In this document: one piece after another, positions 17,750-25,084 of the stretch
Numbering within the stretch: the first letter of the stretch is position 1
How the letters are laid out: the number at the start of each line of letters is the position of its first letter
From: Desulfurella amilsii
Lineage (GTDB): Bacteria > Campylobacterota_A > Desulfurellia > Desulfurellales > Desulfurellaceae
Assembly (NCBI RefSeq): GCF_002119425.1
Contig: NZ_MDSU01000011.1
Span: 62,001-126,000 of the forward strand
Direction: 5' to 3'
DNA length: 64,000 nt
Made by a program: the position numbers and the translations under genes
Notes under the pieces: generated by a model
Database searches by the model: none
Told to the model about the DNA's origin: nothing
What the model saw: the letters and a program-made list of their open reading frames with translations, nothing else

Positions 17750-18594
17750 TTATCGCAGTTTTATCAGGCAAGGGCGGTACGGGCAAAACAACAGTATCTA
17801 CAAATCTTGCCTATGTTTTGGGCAAAAATGGCTTTAAAGTAAAGCTTATTGATTTAGACGCAGAAGAGCCAAACGCGCATTTATTCTTTGATGTAAATTT
17901 CAGTAAAAAAAATAACGTAGATGTTTATATACCGAAGGTAGACAATTGCATTTGTACACATTGTGGCGATTGCGCAAAAGCTTGTCAGTTTAGCGCTATT
18001 GTGGTATCAAGACAATCTGTGATTGTGTTTGCCCATTTGTGCCATGCGTGTGGGGCTTGTTTGCTTGCATGCAAATATGGTGCAATACAAGAAATCCCAA
18101 AAAATATAGGTGTGATTTCAATAGGTAAAGCGCAAGCAAACATTGATTTTGTAAAAAGCGAAATGAACATAGGTGAGCCCTCAGCGGTGAGAATTATAAG
18201 ACAGGCAAAAAAATACACTGAAAAAGATAAAATAAACATTTTGGATTGCCCGCCTGGCGTATCGTGTCCTACGGTTGAGTCAATACAGATGGTTGACTTT
18301 TGTGTGCTTGTGACAGAACCTACACCGTTTGGTTTGCATGATTTGAAGCTTGCTGTGGATCTCACCAAGCAGTTTGGTTTGAAAATTGGTGTTGTGATAA
18401 ATAGATACGATGCTAATTTTTTAGAGTTAGAATTGTACTTAGAAGAAAACCACATACCGATTTTATTAAAAATCCCATATGATAGAAACATAGCCCAAAG
18501 CTACTCTAAAGGCGAGTTATTTTCAAAAACGATTGTTGAGTATAAAAATGCTTTTTTGGAATTGTACAATAAAATTTTGGAGATCTCTGAATGA
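17746..18594 (+). CDS. ParA/MinD-type ATPase with inserted ferredoxin domain (first)
   Basis: P-loop ATPase of the Mrp/MinD class with a deviant Walker A (SGKGGTGKTT, residues 7-16) and a 2[4Fe-4S] ferredoxin insertion at about residues 65-112 (CTHCGDCAKAC and CHACGACLLACKYGAI). The ATPase fold resumes with NILDCPPGVSCPT and LVTEPTPFGLHDL. Family knowledge: such paired ATPases (DVU2103/DVU2104 type) partner with orange protein in anaerobes. ATGA overlaps link it to the genes on both sides. 282 residues, standard length. The exact client is unknown. Confidence 0.88.
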   Translation: MIIAVLSGKGGTGKTTVSTNLAYVLGKNGFKVKLIDLDAEEPNAHLFFDVNFSKKNNVDVYIPKVDNCICTHCGDCAKACQFSAIVVSRQSVIVFAHLCHACGACLLACKYGAIQEIPKNIGVISIGKAQANIDFVKSEMNIGEPSAVRIIRQAKKYTEKDKINILDCPPGVSCPTVESIQMVDFCVLVTEPTPFGLHDLKLAVDLTKQFGLKIGVVINRYDANFLELELYLEENHIPILLKIPYDRNIAQSYSKGELFSKTIVEYKNAFLELYNKILEISE

Positions 18595-19466
18595 TTGTAA
18601 AACAGCTAGCAATTGTAAGCGGAAAAGGCGGTACGGGTAAAACCACTTTAAGCGCAAGTTTTGCCTATTTAGCTGAAAATACATTAATGGTAGATTGCGA
18701 TGTGGATGCCCCAAATCTTCATATTATACTAAAGCCTAAAATTATTAGAACTATTGAGTATTTTGGCTCTAAAAAAGCGTTTATTGACTATGATAAATGT
18801 GTCAATTGCGGTATATGCAAAAGTGTGTGCCGATTTGAGGCAATAGATTTTGTTAATAATGCTTATGTAATTAGAGATTATGCATGCGAGGGTTGCAATG
18901 CATGCACTATTGCATGTCCAGAAGGAGCAATAAGCCTAAAAAGCGTGCTCAATGGTAAATACTTTGAGTCTATCTGCGAAACAGGCAGTATGGCTCACGC
19001 GCTTTTAAACCCAGGCGAGGAAACCTCCGGGGGCTTAATATCCGAGGTTAGGAAGCTATCACTTGAAATTGCCTATGCTAAAAAACTCCAGTTAATTATA
19101 ATTGACGGGGCACCTGGTATTGGCTGTCCTGCTACATCGTCCATCGTAGGGGCTAAGTATGTAATTGTTGTAAGCGAGCCTACAAAAAGTGGTTTTCATG
19201 ATTTAGAGCGCATTGTTAAAACCATAAAGCACTTTAAGATACCGCATGGTATAGTGATAAACAAATTTGATATCAACCAAACCCAAACAAACGCTATTTT
19301 TGAGTATGCTAAAGGTGAAAATTTAGAAGTAATAGGTGCAATCCCTTATGATAAAACTGTTGAAGAAGCTACAAGAAAAGCAAGACCTGTTATCGATTAT
19401 GATTGTCAAGCAGCTTTAGCTATAAAAAATATCTGGGAACAAACAAAACAAAAGCTAAATTTATAG
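18591..19466 (+). CDS. ParA/MinD-type ATPase with inserted ferredoxin domain (second)
   Basis: Paralogue of the preceding gene, 291 residues. Walker A SGKGGTGKTT (residues 10-19); ferredoxin insertion with CVNCGICKSVC and CEGCNACTIACPEGAI at about 64-110; then IDGAPGIGCPATSS and VVSEPTKSGFHDLERI. It also has a segment (MAHALLNPGEETSGGLISEVRK) typical of the DVU2104-type member. The two ATPases probably form a heterodimer with composite ATP sites (inference). Starts at ATGA overlapping the previous stop. Confidence 0.88.
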   Translation: MIVKQLAIVSGKGGTGKTTLSASFAYLAENTLMVDCDVDAPNLHIILKPKIIRTIEYFGSKKAFIDYDKCVNCGICKSVCRFEAIDFVNNAYVIRDYACEGCNACTIACPEGAISLKSVLNGKYFESICETGSMAHALLNPGEETSGGLISEVRKLSLEIAYAKKLQLIIIDGAPGIGCPATSSIVGAKYVIVVSEPTKSGFHDLERIVKTIKHFKIPHGIVINKFDINQTQTNAIFEYAKGENLEVIGAIPYDKTVEEATRKARPVIDYDCQAALAIKNIWEQTKQKLNL

Positions 19467-19472
19467 CCCCAA

Positions 19473-19491
19473 AGCCTTAAGCCTTGAGGCT
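19473..19491. terminator. Probable terminator between the ATPase and peroxiredoxin genes
   Basis: An 8-bp stem with one G-T wobble (AGCCTTAA / TTGAGGCT) and a 3-nt loop, followed by a run of T on the plus strand, between convergent genes. Confidence 0.5.
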
Positions 19492-19503
19492 AGTATATAT
19501 TTT

Positions 19504-20115
19504 TTAGGAGAGGAGCTCTTCTACAGTTACATAGTCGCCAACACGGCCTGTCATTTTCTCTTCGTCTGTTTTGACAGGCAAGGTCTTTTTGCCTGGTCTC
19601 CAGTTAGCCGGGCAAACCTCGCCTGTCTTATATGCATGCTGATGGGCTTGGATTTGTCTAATGAATTCATTCACATTTCTACCTACAGGTGGTGCTTGAA
19701 CCTCTTGTGCTACAATCACGCCGTCTGGGTTTATTAAAAATCTACCACGCAGTGCAATGCCAGCACCTTCTATCATAACATCAAATTTTCTTGAAACATC
19801 GCCTGTTGGGTCTGCGCCTATTGTCAGTTTTAAGCCTTTTAATAACGGCTCTGTTTCTACAAAGCGCTTATGGGAAAATTTTGTATCTGTGGATATTGCT
19901 AGTATTTCGCAAGCCAGCCCATCATGTATCACATCGTACTTTGCATTCATTGCGGCAAGCTCTGTTGGGCAAACAAATGTAAAATCTGCGGGGTAAAAAC
20001 AAATAATTGTCCACTTGCCTGCGTAATCTTGGCTTGATACCTTTTTGTAGTGGCCACTTTGTGCATCGTAAGCATCCATTTTAAATTCTGGCATTTTTTG
20101 AAGAACTAAACTCAT
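19504..20115 (-). CDS. 2-Cys peroxiredoxin (AhpC/Prx1 type)
   Basis: Thiol peroxidase that reduces hydrogen peroxide and organic peroxides in the cytosol. The 203-residue protein has the peroxidatic Cys49 in FYPADFTFVCPTE and a resolving cysteine near residue 170 (TGEVCPANWRPGKKTL), a typical 2-Cys layout. APPVGRNVNEFIRQIQAHQ matches the AhpC/Prx1 subfamily. No ahpF reductase is adjacent. It is transcribed divergently from a PerR-like regulator with about 108 bp between, so peroxide-responsive control is likely. A GGAGG site precedes the ATG. Confidence 0.95.
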   Translation of the reverse strand: MSLVLQKMPEFKMDAYDAQSGHYKKVSSQDYAGKWTIICFYPADFTFVCPTELAAMNAKYDVIHDGLACEILAISTDTKFSHKRFVETEPLLKGLKLTIGADPTGDVSRKFDVMIEGAGIALRGRFLINPDGVIVAQEVQAPPVGRNVNEFIRQIQAHQHAYKTGEVCPANWRPGKKTLPVKTDEEKMTGRVGDYVTVEELLS

Positions 20116-20137
20116 AATAATACCTCCAAAGTAATTT

Positions 20138-20149
20138 TAATAAATATTA
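20138..20149 (-). promoter_or_regulatory. Possible PerR/Fur-type operator over the peroxiredoxin -10
   Basis: Inverted repeat TAATA-AA-TATTA overlapping the peroxiredoxin -10. It is AT-rich like Per boxes but does not match the Bacillus consensus well, so assignment rests mainly on position next to a PerR-like gene. Confidence 0.35.
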
Positions 20150-20171
20150 TCAATAAATAAAAATTTGTCAA
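20144..20171 (-). promoter_or_regulatory. Promoter of peroxiredoxin
   Basis: On the minus strand TTGACA (20166-20171) - 16 bp - TAATAT (20144-20149), about 30 bp before the ATG. Confidence 0.65.
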
Positions 20172-20187
20172 GAAAAAAAATTATCAT

Positions 20188-20215
20188 TTGCAATTTTTTA
20201 AAAATTGATTATATT
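20188..20215 (+). promoter_or_regulatory. Promoter of the PerR-like gene, apparently leaderless
   Basis: TTGCAA (20188-20193) - 16 bp - TATATT (20210-20215). The ATG lies only 8 bp after the -10, so transcription would start at or within two bases of the start codon. A perfect 8-bp inverted repeat around one base (20191-20207, CAATTTTT-T-AAAAATTG) fills the spacer and could be the regulator's own operator. Confidence 0.5.
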
Positions 20216-20223
20216 AAGTCTTT

Positions 20224-20646
20224 ATGGAAGGTATCGGACACGATTACGAGTTTTTAGAAAATATGCTGGCTAAAAAGAACCTAAAAGTTACACCGCAAAG
20301 GCTGCAAATATTGGCGCTTATTGGGCAGTTTGGCCACTTAGACATAGACGAGCTATATGCAAAAATTACAAAAGACTATCCTTATATATCACTTGCTACA
20401 ATTTACAAAAACATTTCTATTATGGTTGAAAATGATATTCTAAATGAAATAAAAATCGCCCAAGAAAAAACAAAATATGAGCTTTCAACAAACGCACATG
20501 CACATTTTATCTGCACAAACTGCAAAAAAATAGAAGATTTAAACATAGATGTTAATTGTATTTTAGAAGGTTTTGACAAAGGCAGCGTGGCATACGTAAA
20601 TATTCAAATTTACGGCACTTGCAACGCATGCCAGACAAAAAAATAA
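20224..20646 (+). CDS. Fur-family regulator, PerR-like
   Basis: Metal-dependent DNA-binding regulator of the Fur family, 140 residues. The winged helix includes LKVTPQRLQILALI and YISLATIYKNISIMVENDIL; the metal-binding half has NAHAHFICTNC (Cys97, Cys100) and the C-terminal CNAC pair (Cys133, Cys136) for structural zinc. Divergent placement from a peroxiredoxin favours a PerR (peroxide-sensing) role over Fur or Zur, but that is context. No ribosome site is present and the promoter -10 is 8 bp from the ATG, so the mRNA may be leaderless. Confidence 0.87.
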   Translation: MEGIGHDYEFLENMLAKKNLKVTPQRLQILALIGQFGHLDIDELYAKITKDYPYISLATIYKNISIMVENDILNEIKIAQEKTKYELSTNAHAHFICTNCKKIEDLNIDVNCILEGFDKGSVAYVNIQIYGTCNACQTKK

Positions 20647-20653
20647 TTAAAGC

Positions 20654-21292
20654 TTAGTCTAAAAGCACCACATCGATGGATTTTACATCCCATCTATACT
20701 CAAATTTTTCAACAATTTCTTCTTTTATAGCATTGGCGAACTGATTGGCATCCTTAAGGTTTAGATATATTCTGAGCACACCATCACTAAATTCAATTTT
20801 TGATAGTAATTTAGAGCCAATTAGATCTCTACCTGTATTTGGATCTATTACACCTCTTAAGCGTTCTTTTATTAGAGCTTCGTCTGTTGGTCTATCTTTT
20901 GCTACTAAGCCGTTTTTTTCTTCGTAGTTTTCTATGGCGCGCTTTAGCGATTGTAACGCCAAAATAGAGCAGTGCACTTTAACAGCCGGTAATCCTCCAA
21001 GTTCTTCTACTACTTGAGAATATTTTAAATTTTTTGCCTCTTGAATTGTTTTGCCTTTGGCAATCTCTGTAATAATCGATGCAGTTGCAATATTTGAAGC
21101 GCACCCAAACGATTTAAATTTTATATCTTCAATAACCTGTGTGTCTTTATTTACTTTTAATTGTAGCTGCACTATGTCACCGCAGGCAGGAGAACCTTCT
21201 GTAGCTTGACCGTCTGGGTTTTCAATCTCACCTAAATTTTTTGGGTTTAGAAATAAGTCCATCACTTTCTTTGAATATGGAATACTTGGCAT
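20654..21292 (-). CDS. IscU/NifU-type Fe-S scaffold fused to a MIP18 (DUF59)-like domain
   Basis: Fe-S cluster assembly protein of 212 residues. Residues about 4-125 are an IscU/NifU-N scaffold with all three ligand cysteines (ACGD Cys37, FGCAS Cys64, VKVHCS Cys108) and the Asp after the first. Residues about 130-212 resemble a MIP18/DUF59 (SufT-like) domain (LRGVIDPNTGRDLIGSKLLSKI, LRIYLNL). That pairing differs from classical NifU, whose C-terminus is the CxxC Nfu domain; no CxxC is present here. Last gene of the operon with the NifS-like protein, 2 bp after its stop. The scaffold role is well supported; the function of the fusion is inference. Confidence 0.85.
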   Translation of the reverse strand: MPSIPYSKKVMDLFLNPKNLGEIENPDGQATEGSPACGDIVQLQLKVNKDTQVIEDIKFKSFGCASNIATASIITEIAKGKTIQEAKNLKYSQVVEELGGLPAVKVHCSILALQSLKRAIENYEEKNGLVAKDRPTDEALIKERLRGVIDPNTGRDLIGSKLLSKIEFSDGVLRIYLNLKDANQFANAIKEEIVEKFEYRWDVKSIDVVLLD

Positions 21293-21294
21293 AT

Positions 21295-22446
21295 TTAGTC
21301 CTCCTTGTATAATGGGCTTAGATTTCTCAAAAAAGCCACATCTTCCTTTAAGTATTCTATAGTTTTGTCAATTTCTTCAAATGTGTTGTATTTCCCAAAA
21401 GAAAACCTGATTGAACCATGCGCTAACTCGTGCGTTAAACCGCAAGAAAGCAAAACATGCGAAGCCTCAAGCGACTTAGAAAAACACGCACTGCCAGTTA
21501 TTACGCTTACACCTTTCAAGTTTAGCCTCAGTGTTAAGGATTCTCCTTCAATATATAAGAATGTAGCATTAACTATACCAGGATGAGAAGCATTTTGGGG
21601 GCTATTTAGTCTGACGTGCGGTATTTGATTGATTTTTTCTAAAAAATAATCTTTTAGGCTTTTTATGTAATTGAATGTTTCTTTGTCAAATATTTCAATA
21701 GCTTTTTTCATACCAATAATGGCTGGTATATTTTGCGTACCAGCTCTGAGATTGTACTCTTGATAGCCCCCACTGATCAATGGTTCAAGCTCAAGCGAAT
21801 TTTTTACAATCAATGCTGAGGCTCCTTTTGGTCCATAGTATGTATCAGAGCCTATTGTCAGCATGTCAATATTAAGTTTAGACAAATCAATGTCAAGAAA
21901 TGGAAAAGAAAACGTTGCATCGCAGTGGTAGATACAATTTTTTTGTTTACATATCTCACCGATTGCGCTTAAGTCTTGAAGTGTGCCTATTTCTTGATTA
22001 GCATGCTGGATGCTTACCAAAATCGTATTGTCATCTATTAGTTGTTTGAGGTGATCTAGACTAACAAAACCTTTGCCATCAACATCCACATACCTTATCT
22101 CAAAACCTTTTTTTTGTAAAAATTTGACCGTATTTATAATGGATAAATCCTCTATTTTGCTTACCACAATGTTGCCGCTTTTTTTTGCAAAACTTGCGCC
22201 TTTTAGAGCTAAATTGTTAGATTCTGTAGGGTTTGATGTAAAAATGCACCTGTAGTCTTTAGCAGATAACTTATTTAAAATGAACCCTCTTGCACCTTCT
22301 AGGGCTTCTTGCGCAATTATTCCATCATCATGGCTAAAAATTGACGATGCTATGGCGTAGTTTTGCGTAAAAAAAGGTATCATAGCCTTTAAAACATCAT
22401 CATCAACCCTTGTAGTGGCTGCATTATCAAAATAAATTCTGTTCAT
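21295..22446 (-). CDS. NifS/IscS-like protein lacking the PLP lysine
   Basis: Fold-type I protein of the NifS/IscS cysteine desulfurase family, 383 residues. The fold is intact (YFDNAATT, TESNNLALKG, SIQHANQEIGT, GGYQEYNLRAGTQNIPAIIG) and the persulfide Cys321 is kept in TGSACFSKS. However, the segment normally SAHKxYGPKG reads SDTYYGPKG, so the Schiff-base lysine is Thr202. The usual active-site His (EH) is Asp100 and the usual Gln is Phe179. The Archaeoglobus fulgidus IscS, as I recall it, also lacks this lysine. Normal desulfurase activity is doubtful; a scaffold or cysteine-ligand role with IscU is plausible. It overlaps the IscU-like gene by 4 bp. Confidence 0.88.
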   Translation of the reverse strand: MNRIYFDNAATTRVDDDVLKAMIPFFTQNYAIASSIFSHDDGIIAQEALEGARGFILNKLSAKDYRCIFTSNPTESNNLALKGASFAKKSGNIVVSKIEDLSIINTVKFLQKKGFEIRYVDVDGKGFVSLDHLKQLIDDNTILVSIQHANQEIGTLQDLSAIGEICKQKNCIYHCDATFSFPFLDIDLSKLNIDMLTIGSDTYYGPKGASALIVKNSLELEPLISGGYQEYNLRAGTQNIPAIIGMKKAIEIFDKETFNYIKSLKDYFLEKINQIPHVRLNSPQNASHPGIVNATFLYIEGESLTLRLNLKGVSVITGSACFSKSLEASHVLLSCGLTHELAHGSIRFSFGKYNTFEEIDKTIEYLKEDVAFLRNLSPLYKED

Positions 22447-22811
22447 TTTGCCTCCTCAGTGTTAATTATAGCTTTAATTACAGCTTCTTGAAATGCTTCA
22501 AGCGTTATATCGCCACATTCTATGCGCTGTCTGGGGATATTTAACAAATGTGAGTCTAAAAAATTCAAATCTATGTCTAGTGCTTCATCTGAAGGTTTAT
22601 TTTTGAATGTTTTTGCTAAAAAACTAGCTACCGCAATAGCTACAGGACAGGCTTTAACTTTATAATCAATTGCCGTAATTATAGAATCTTTTACATTTAC
22701 ATAAAATATGATTTTTGCATTGAACTCTTTGTTTTCCCTGATGCCAATACCATCGGGTTGTATTACAGTATCCCTGATAGGGTTAAAAAAATGGTTTTCA
22801 AATGTTTCCAT
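22443..22811 (-). CDS. Divergent IscU-like protein with two of three ligand cysteines
   Basis: A 122-residue protein distantly related to the IscU/NifU-N scaffold. METFENHFFNP at the start resembles the family's N-terminal helix; KACPVAIAVASFLAKTFKNK matches the GCxxAIAxxSxxTE helix (Cys55), and RIECGDITLEAFQEAVIKAI matches the third-cysteine helix (Cys99). The first ligand position (ACGD in true IscU) has no cysteine. First gene of the operon, with a GGAGG site, and overlapping the NifS-like start by 4 bp. Cluster binding by itself is uncertain; a heteromer with the downstream scaffold is possible. Confidence 0.7.
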   Translation of the reverse strand: METFENHFFNPIRDTVIQPDGIGIRENKEFNAKIIFYVNVKDSIITAIDYKVKACPVAIAVASFLAKTFKNKPSDEALDIDLNFLDSHLLNIPRQRIECGDITLEAFQEAVIKAIINTEEAK

Positions 22812-22830
22812 AGAACCTCCTATTTAAGAT

Positions 22831-22858
22831 ACTATAATACTAACTTTTAAAAAGTCAA
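22831..22858 (-). promoter_or_regulatory. Promoter of the Fe-S operon
   Basis: On the minus strand TTGACT (22853-22858) - 16 bp - TATAGT (22831-22836), about 20 bp before the first start codon. A further TTGTCAAG/TTGATAA-rich stretch lies upstream. Confidence 0.6.
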
Positions 22859-22887
22859 TATACTTGACAACTTTTATCAAGTTTAAT

Positions 22888-22913
22888 AAAGCGCCTAATT
22901 ATTTAGGCGCTTT
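22888..22913 (-). terminator. Terminator of the gap-pgk-tpiA-secG unit
   Basis: An 11-bp stem (AAAGCGCCTAA / TTAGGCGCTTT) with a 4-nt loop. It overlaps the last codons and stop of secG and is followed on the minus strand by TTTATT. Confidence 0.75.
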
Positions 22914-23180
22914 TGGTGAAGTCGTGCTAAAGATAGTTGACTGAGTTTGGTTTTTATAAACGTAGTAGGAAATGGCAACGGAATTTATCATAAACAAAAA
23001 AGCCAAAACCCATGTGACTTTAGCAAAAAATGACATAGCCCCCGTTGCGCCAAAAAGCGTATCAGAAGCCCCAGCCCCAAACGATACACCCATGTTTGCA
23101 CCTTTGCCTTTTTGAAGCAAAATAAGCACAATTAATAAAACAGATAATATACCCTGCACTATCATAAGAACAGTAAGCAT
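22899..23180 (-). CDS. secG: Preprotein translocase subunit SecG
   Basis: Small accessory subunit of the SecYEG channel, 93 residues, two membrane helices (about 1-20 and 51-72) joined by a cytoplasmic loop with the family signature LLQKGKGANMGVSFGAGASDTLFGATGAM. The start is the ATG at 23180, whose A is the last base of the tpiA stop (TGATG), preceded by AAAGGAG. The tpiA-secG order is common in bacteria. Confidence 0.94.
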   Translation of the reverse strand: MLTVLMIVQGILSVLLIVLILLQKGKGANMGVSFGAGASDTLFGATGAMSFFAKVTWVLAFLFMINSVAISYYVYKNQTQSTIFSTTSPKAPK

Positions 23181-23896
23181 CAAGCTACTCCTTTTGCTTT
23201 CTCAAAGCTCAAAACTATTTCTTTAAATTTTTGCGCATCAAGGCTTGCTCCGCCAACCAAAAACCCATCCACATTAGCTACGCTTGAAAGTGTAAGCGCA
23301 TTTTGCGGATTTGCGCTGCCACCATATAGCACTTTCGTGTCTATAAACTTTTTTATGAATTCATGCACCTCAAAAATCTGATCAGGTTGTGCCACTTTAC
23401 CGCTGCCAATTGCCCAAATAGGCTCGTAGGCGATTATAACAGATTCTTTAATGCCTTGCAAATCTTTAACAAGCTGGTTTTCTAACACTGCAAATGTTTC
23501 ATTGTTTTGTCTTTGCGATAAACTCTCACCCACGCATAATATAGGCACAAGCAAGTGCTTAATAGCGCTTTTTAGCTTTTTGTTAACAAGCTCGTCATCT
23601 TCGCCAAAAATTTGCCTGCGCTCACTATGTCCTATAATTACATACTCGCAGCCTACAGATTTTAGCATCATTGCGGAGATTTCTCCAGTGTAGGCACCTT
23701 CGTCTTCAAAGTATAAATTTTGCGCGCCAAGCTTGATGTTAGTGTCTTTGAAGCACTCAAAGAGTTCTTTTAGATAAAGGCAAGGGGCACAAACGGCCAG
23801 CTCTACTTTTGCGCTTGAAAGTTCTGTTTTGATAGAGCATCCTGCTTCAATAGCCCCTTTAGCATCAAAGTGCATCTTCCAGTTTGCTACAATCAT
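23180..23896 (-). CDS. tpiA: Triosephosphate isomerase
   Basis: Interconverts dihydroxyacetone phosphate and glyceraldehyde-3-phosphate in glycolysis and gluconeogenesis. The 238-residue barrel shows ANWKMH near the N-terminus, catalytic His in IIGHSERRQIFGE, catalytic Glu in AYEPIWAIGSGK, and the phosphate-binding YGGSANPQN and VGGASLDA loops. It is about 10 residues shorter than the E. coli enzyme. A GGAGG site precedes the ATG, which follows the pgk stop directly. Confidence 0.96.
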   Translation of the reverse strand: MIVANWKMHFDAKGAIEAGCSIKTELSSAKVELAVCAPCLYLKELFECFKDTNIKLGAQNLYFEDEGAYTGEISAMMLKSVGCEYVIIGHSERRQIFGEDDELVNKKLKSAIKHLLVPILCVGESLSQRQNNETFAVLENQLVKDLQGIKESVIIAYEPIWAIGSGKVAQPDQIFEVHEFIKKFIDTKVLYGGSANPQNALTLSSVANVDGFLVGGASLDAQKFKEIVLSFEKAKGVA

Positions 23897-25075
23897 TTAT
23901 ACCTCCAACGCCTCAATGCCGGGTAATTTTTTACCCTCAAGAAGCTCTAAACTGGCTCCGCCCCCTGTTGAAATATATGTAATGTTGTCCGTTTCATGCG
24001 CGCGCGCAATTGCATCTGCTGTGTCACCACCGCCTGCTACGCTTAGCGCATAACTGGCACCCACAATGCGTGCCATCTCTCTTGTGCCTCGTGAAAATCT
24101 ATCTATCTCGTATACGCCCATTGGTCCATTCCACACAATAGAGCCGCAATCGTGCATAACTTCTTCAAACATCTTGCACGAAGCAGGTCCTATATCAAGC
24201 CCCATATAGCCATCGGGGATTTCCTGGTAAGGTACGATTTTTGTTACGGATTTCTCGTCGATTTTTTCTGAAACCACAAAGTCAACAGGAAAATACATCT
24301 TGATCTTTTTATCCTGGGCTTTTTTGTAAATATCTCTCGCTGTTTCTAAGTAGTCATTCTCAACAAGCGAATTTCCAATAGGCAAGCCCAGTGCCTTAAA
24401 AAAAGTAAACACCATAGCACCGCCAATTATTATCTTATCTACTTTGTCAGTTAGGTTGTAAACCGCTTCAATTTTTGAGGATACTTTAGCCCCACCTAGC
24501 ACAGCAATCAAAGGTCTTACGGGGTTGTCCAGAATACGGCTGAAATAGGTAATTTCTTTTTTGAGCAAAAAGCCCGCTGCTTTGAGCTCGCAAATTTTTG
24601 GGAGCGTATATACAGATGTATGCTTTCTATGACTTACGCCAAATGCATCATTAATGTATACATCAAATAGTTCTTTTAGTTCTTTTGCAAATTCAATGTC
24701 ATCTTTTTCTTCGCCTTCTTGAAATCGCAAATTCTCAAGCAACAAGCAATCTCCATAATTCATAGATTCAACTGCTTTTTTTGCTTCATCACCTACGCAG
24801 GAATCAACAAACTTTACTTCTTTATTTAAAAGCCTTGATAGTCTTTTTGACACATTCACAAGAGAATACCTCGGGTCTTTTTTGCCTTTGGGCCTGTCCA
24901 TGTGAGAGGCTAAAATTACTTTTGTTTTTGAGTCTATGCAGTAATTTATAGTAGGCAGCGTTTCTCTTATGCGTTTGTCGTCCATTATGTTGCCTTCATC
25001 GTCTATTGGCACATTAAAATCGCATCGTATAAAAACCCTTTTATTTGTCAAATTAAGCTCGTTTATGTAAATCAT
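23897..25075 (-). CDS. pgk: Phosphoglycerate kinase
   Basis: Transfers phosphate between 1,3-bisphosphoglycerate and ADP. The 392-residue protein has the N-terminal signature KRVFIRCDFNVP, the DDKRIRETLPTI and SHMDRPKG substrate loops, LLENLRFQEGEEKDD, and the C-terminal nucleotide site (VWNGPMGVYEIDRF, SVAGGGDTADAI, STGGGASLELLEGK). It lies between gap and tpiA with 0-10 bp spacings, giving a compact triose-phosphate operon. Confidence 0.97.
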   Translation of the reverse strand: MIYINELNLTNKRVFIRCDFNVPIDDEGNIMDDKRIRETLPTINYCIDSKTKVILASHMDRPKGKKDPRYSLVNVSKRLSRLLNKEVKFVDSCVGDEAKKAVESMNYGDCLLLENLRFQEGEEKDDIEFAKELKELFDVYINDAFGVSHRKHTSVYTLPKICELKAAGFLLKKEITYFSRILDNPVRPLIAVLGGAKVSSKIEAVYNLTDKVDKIIIGGAMVFTFFKALGLPIGNSLVENDYLETARDIYKKAQDKKIKMYFPVDFVVSEKIDEKSVTKIVPYQEIPDGYMGLDIGPASCKMFEEVMHDCGSIVWNGPMGVYEIDRFSRGTREMARIVGASYALSVAGGGDTADAIARAHETDNITYISTGGGASLELLEGKKLPGIEALEV

Positions 25076-25084
25076 AAAAACCCC

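Noticed and set aside
17423-19466. Evidence of nitrogen fixation from the NifX-family gene
   Set aside because: No nifHDK, nifB or nifEN is nearby, and the paired ferredoxin-ATPases indicate an orp-type cluster.
22899-23183. TTG at 23183 as the secG start
   Set aside because: The ATG one codon on overlaps the tpiA stop (TGATG), a common coupling arrangement, and has AAAGGAG at suitable distance.
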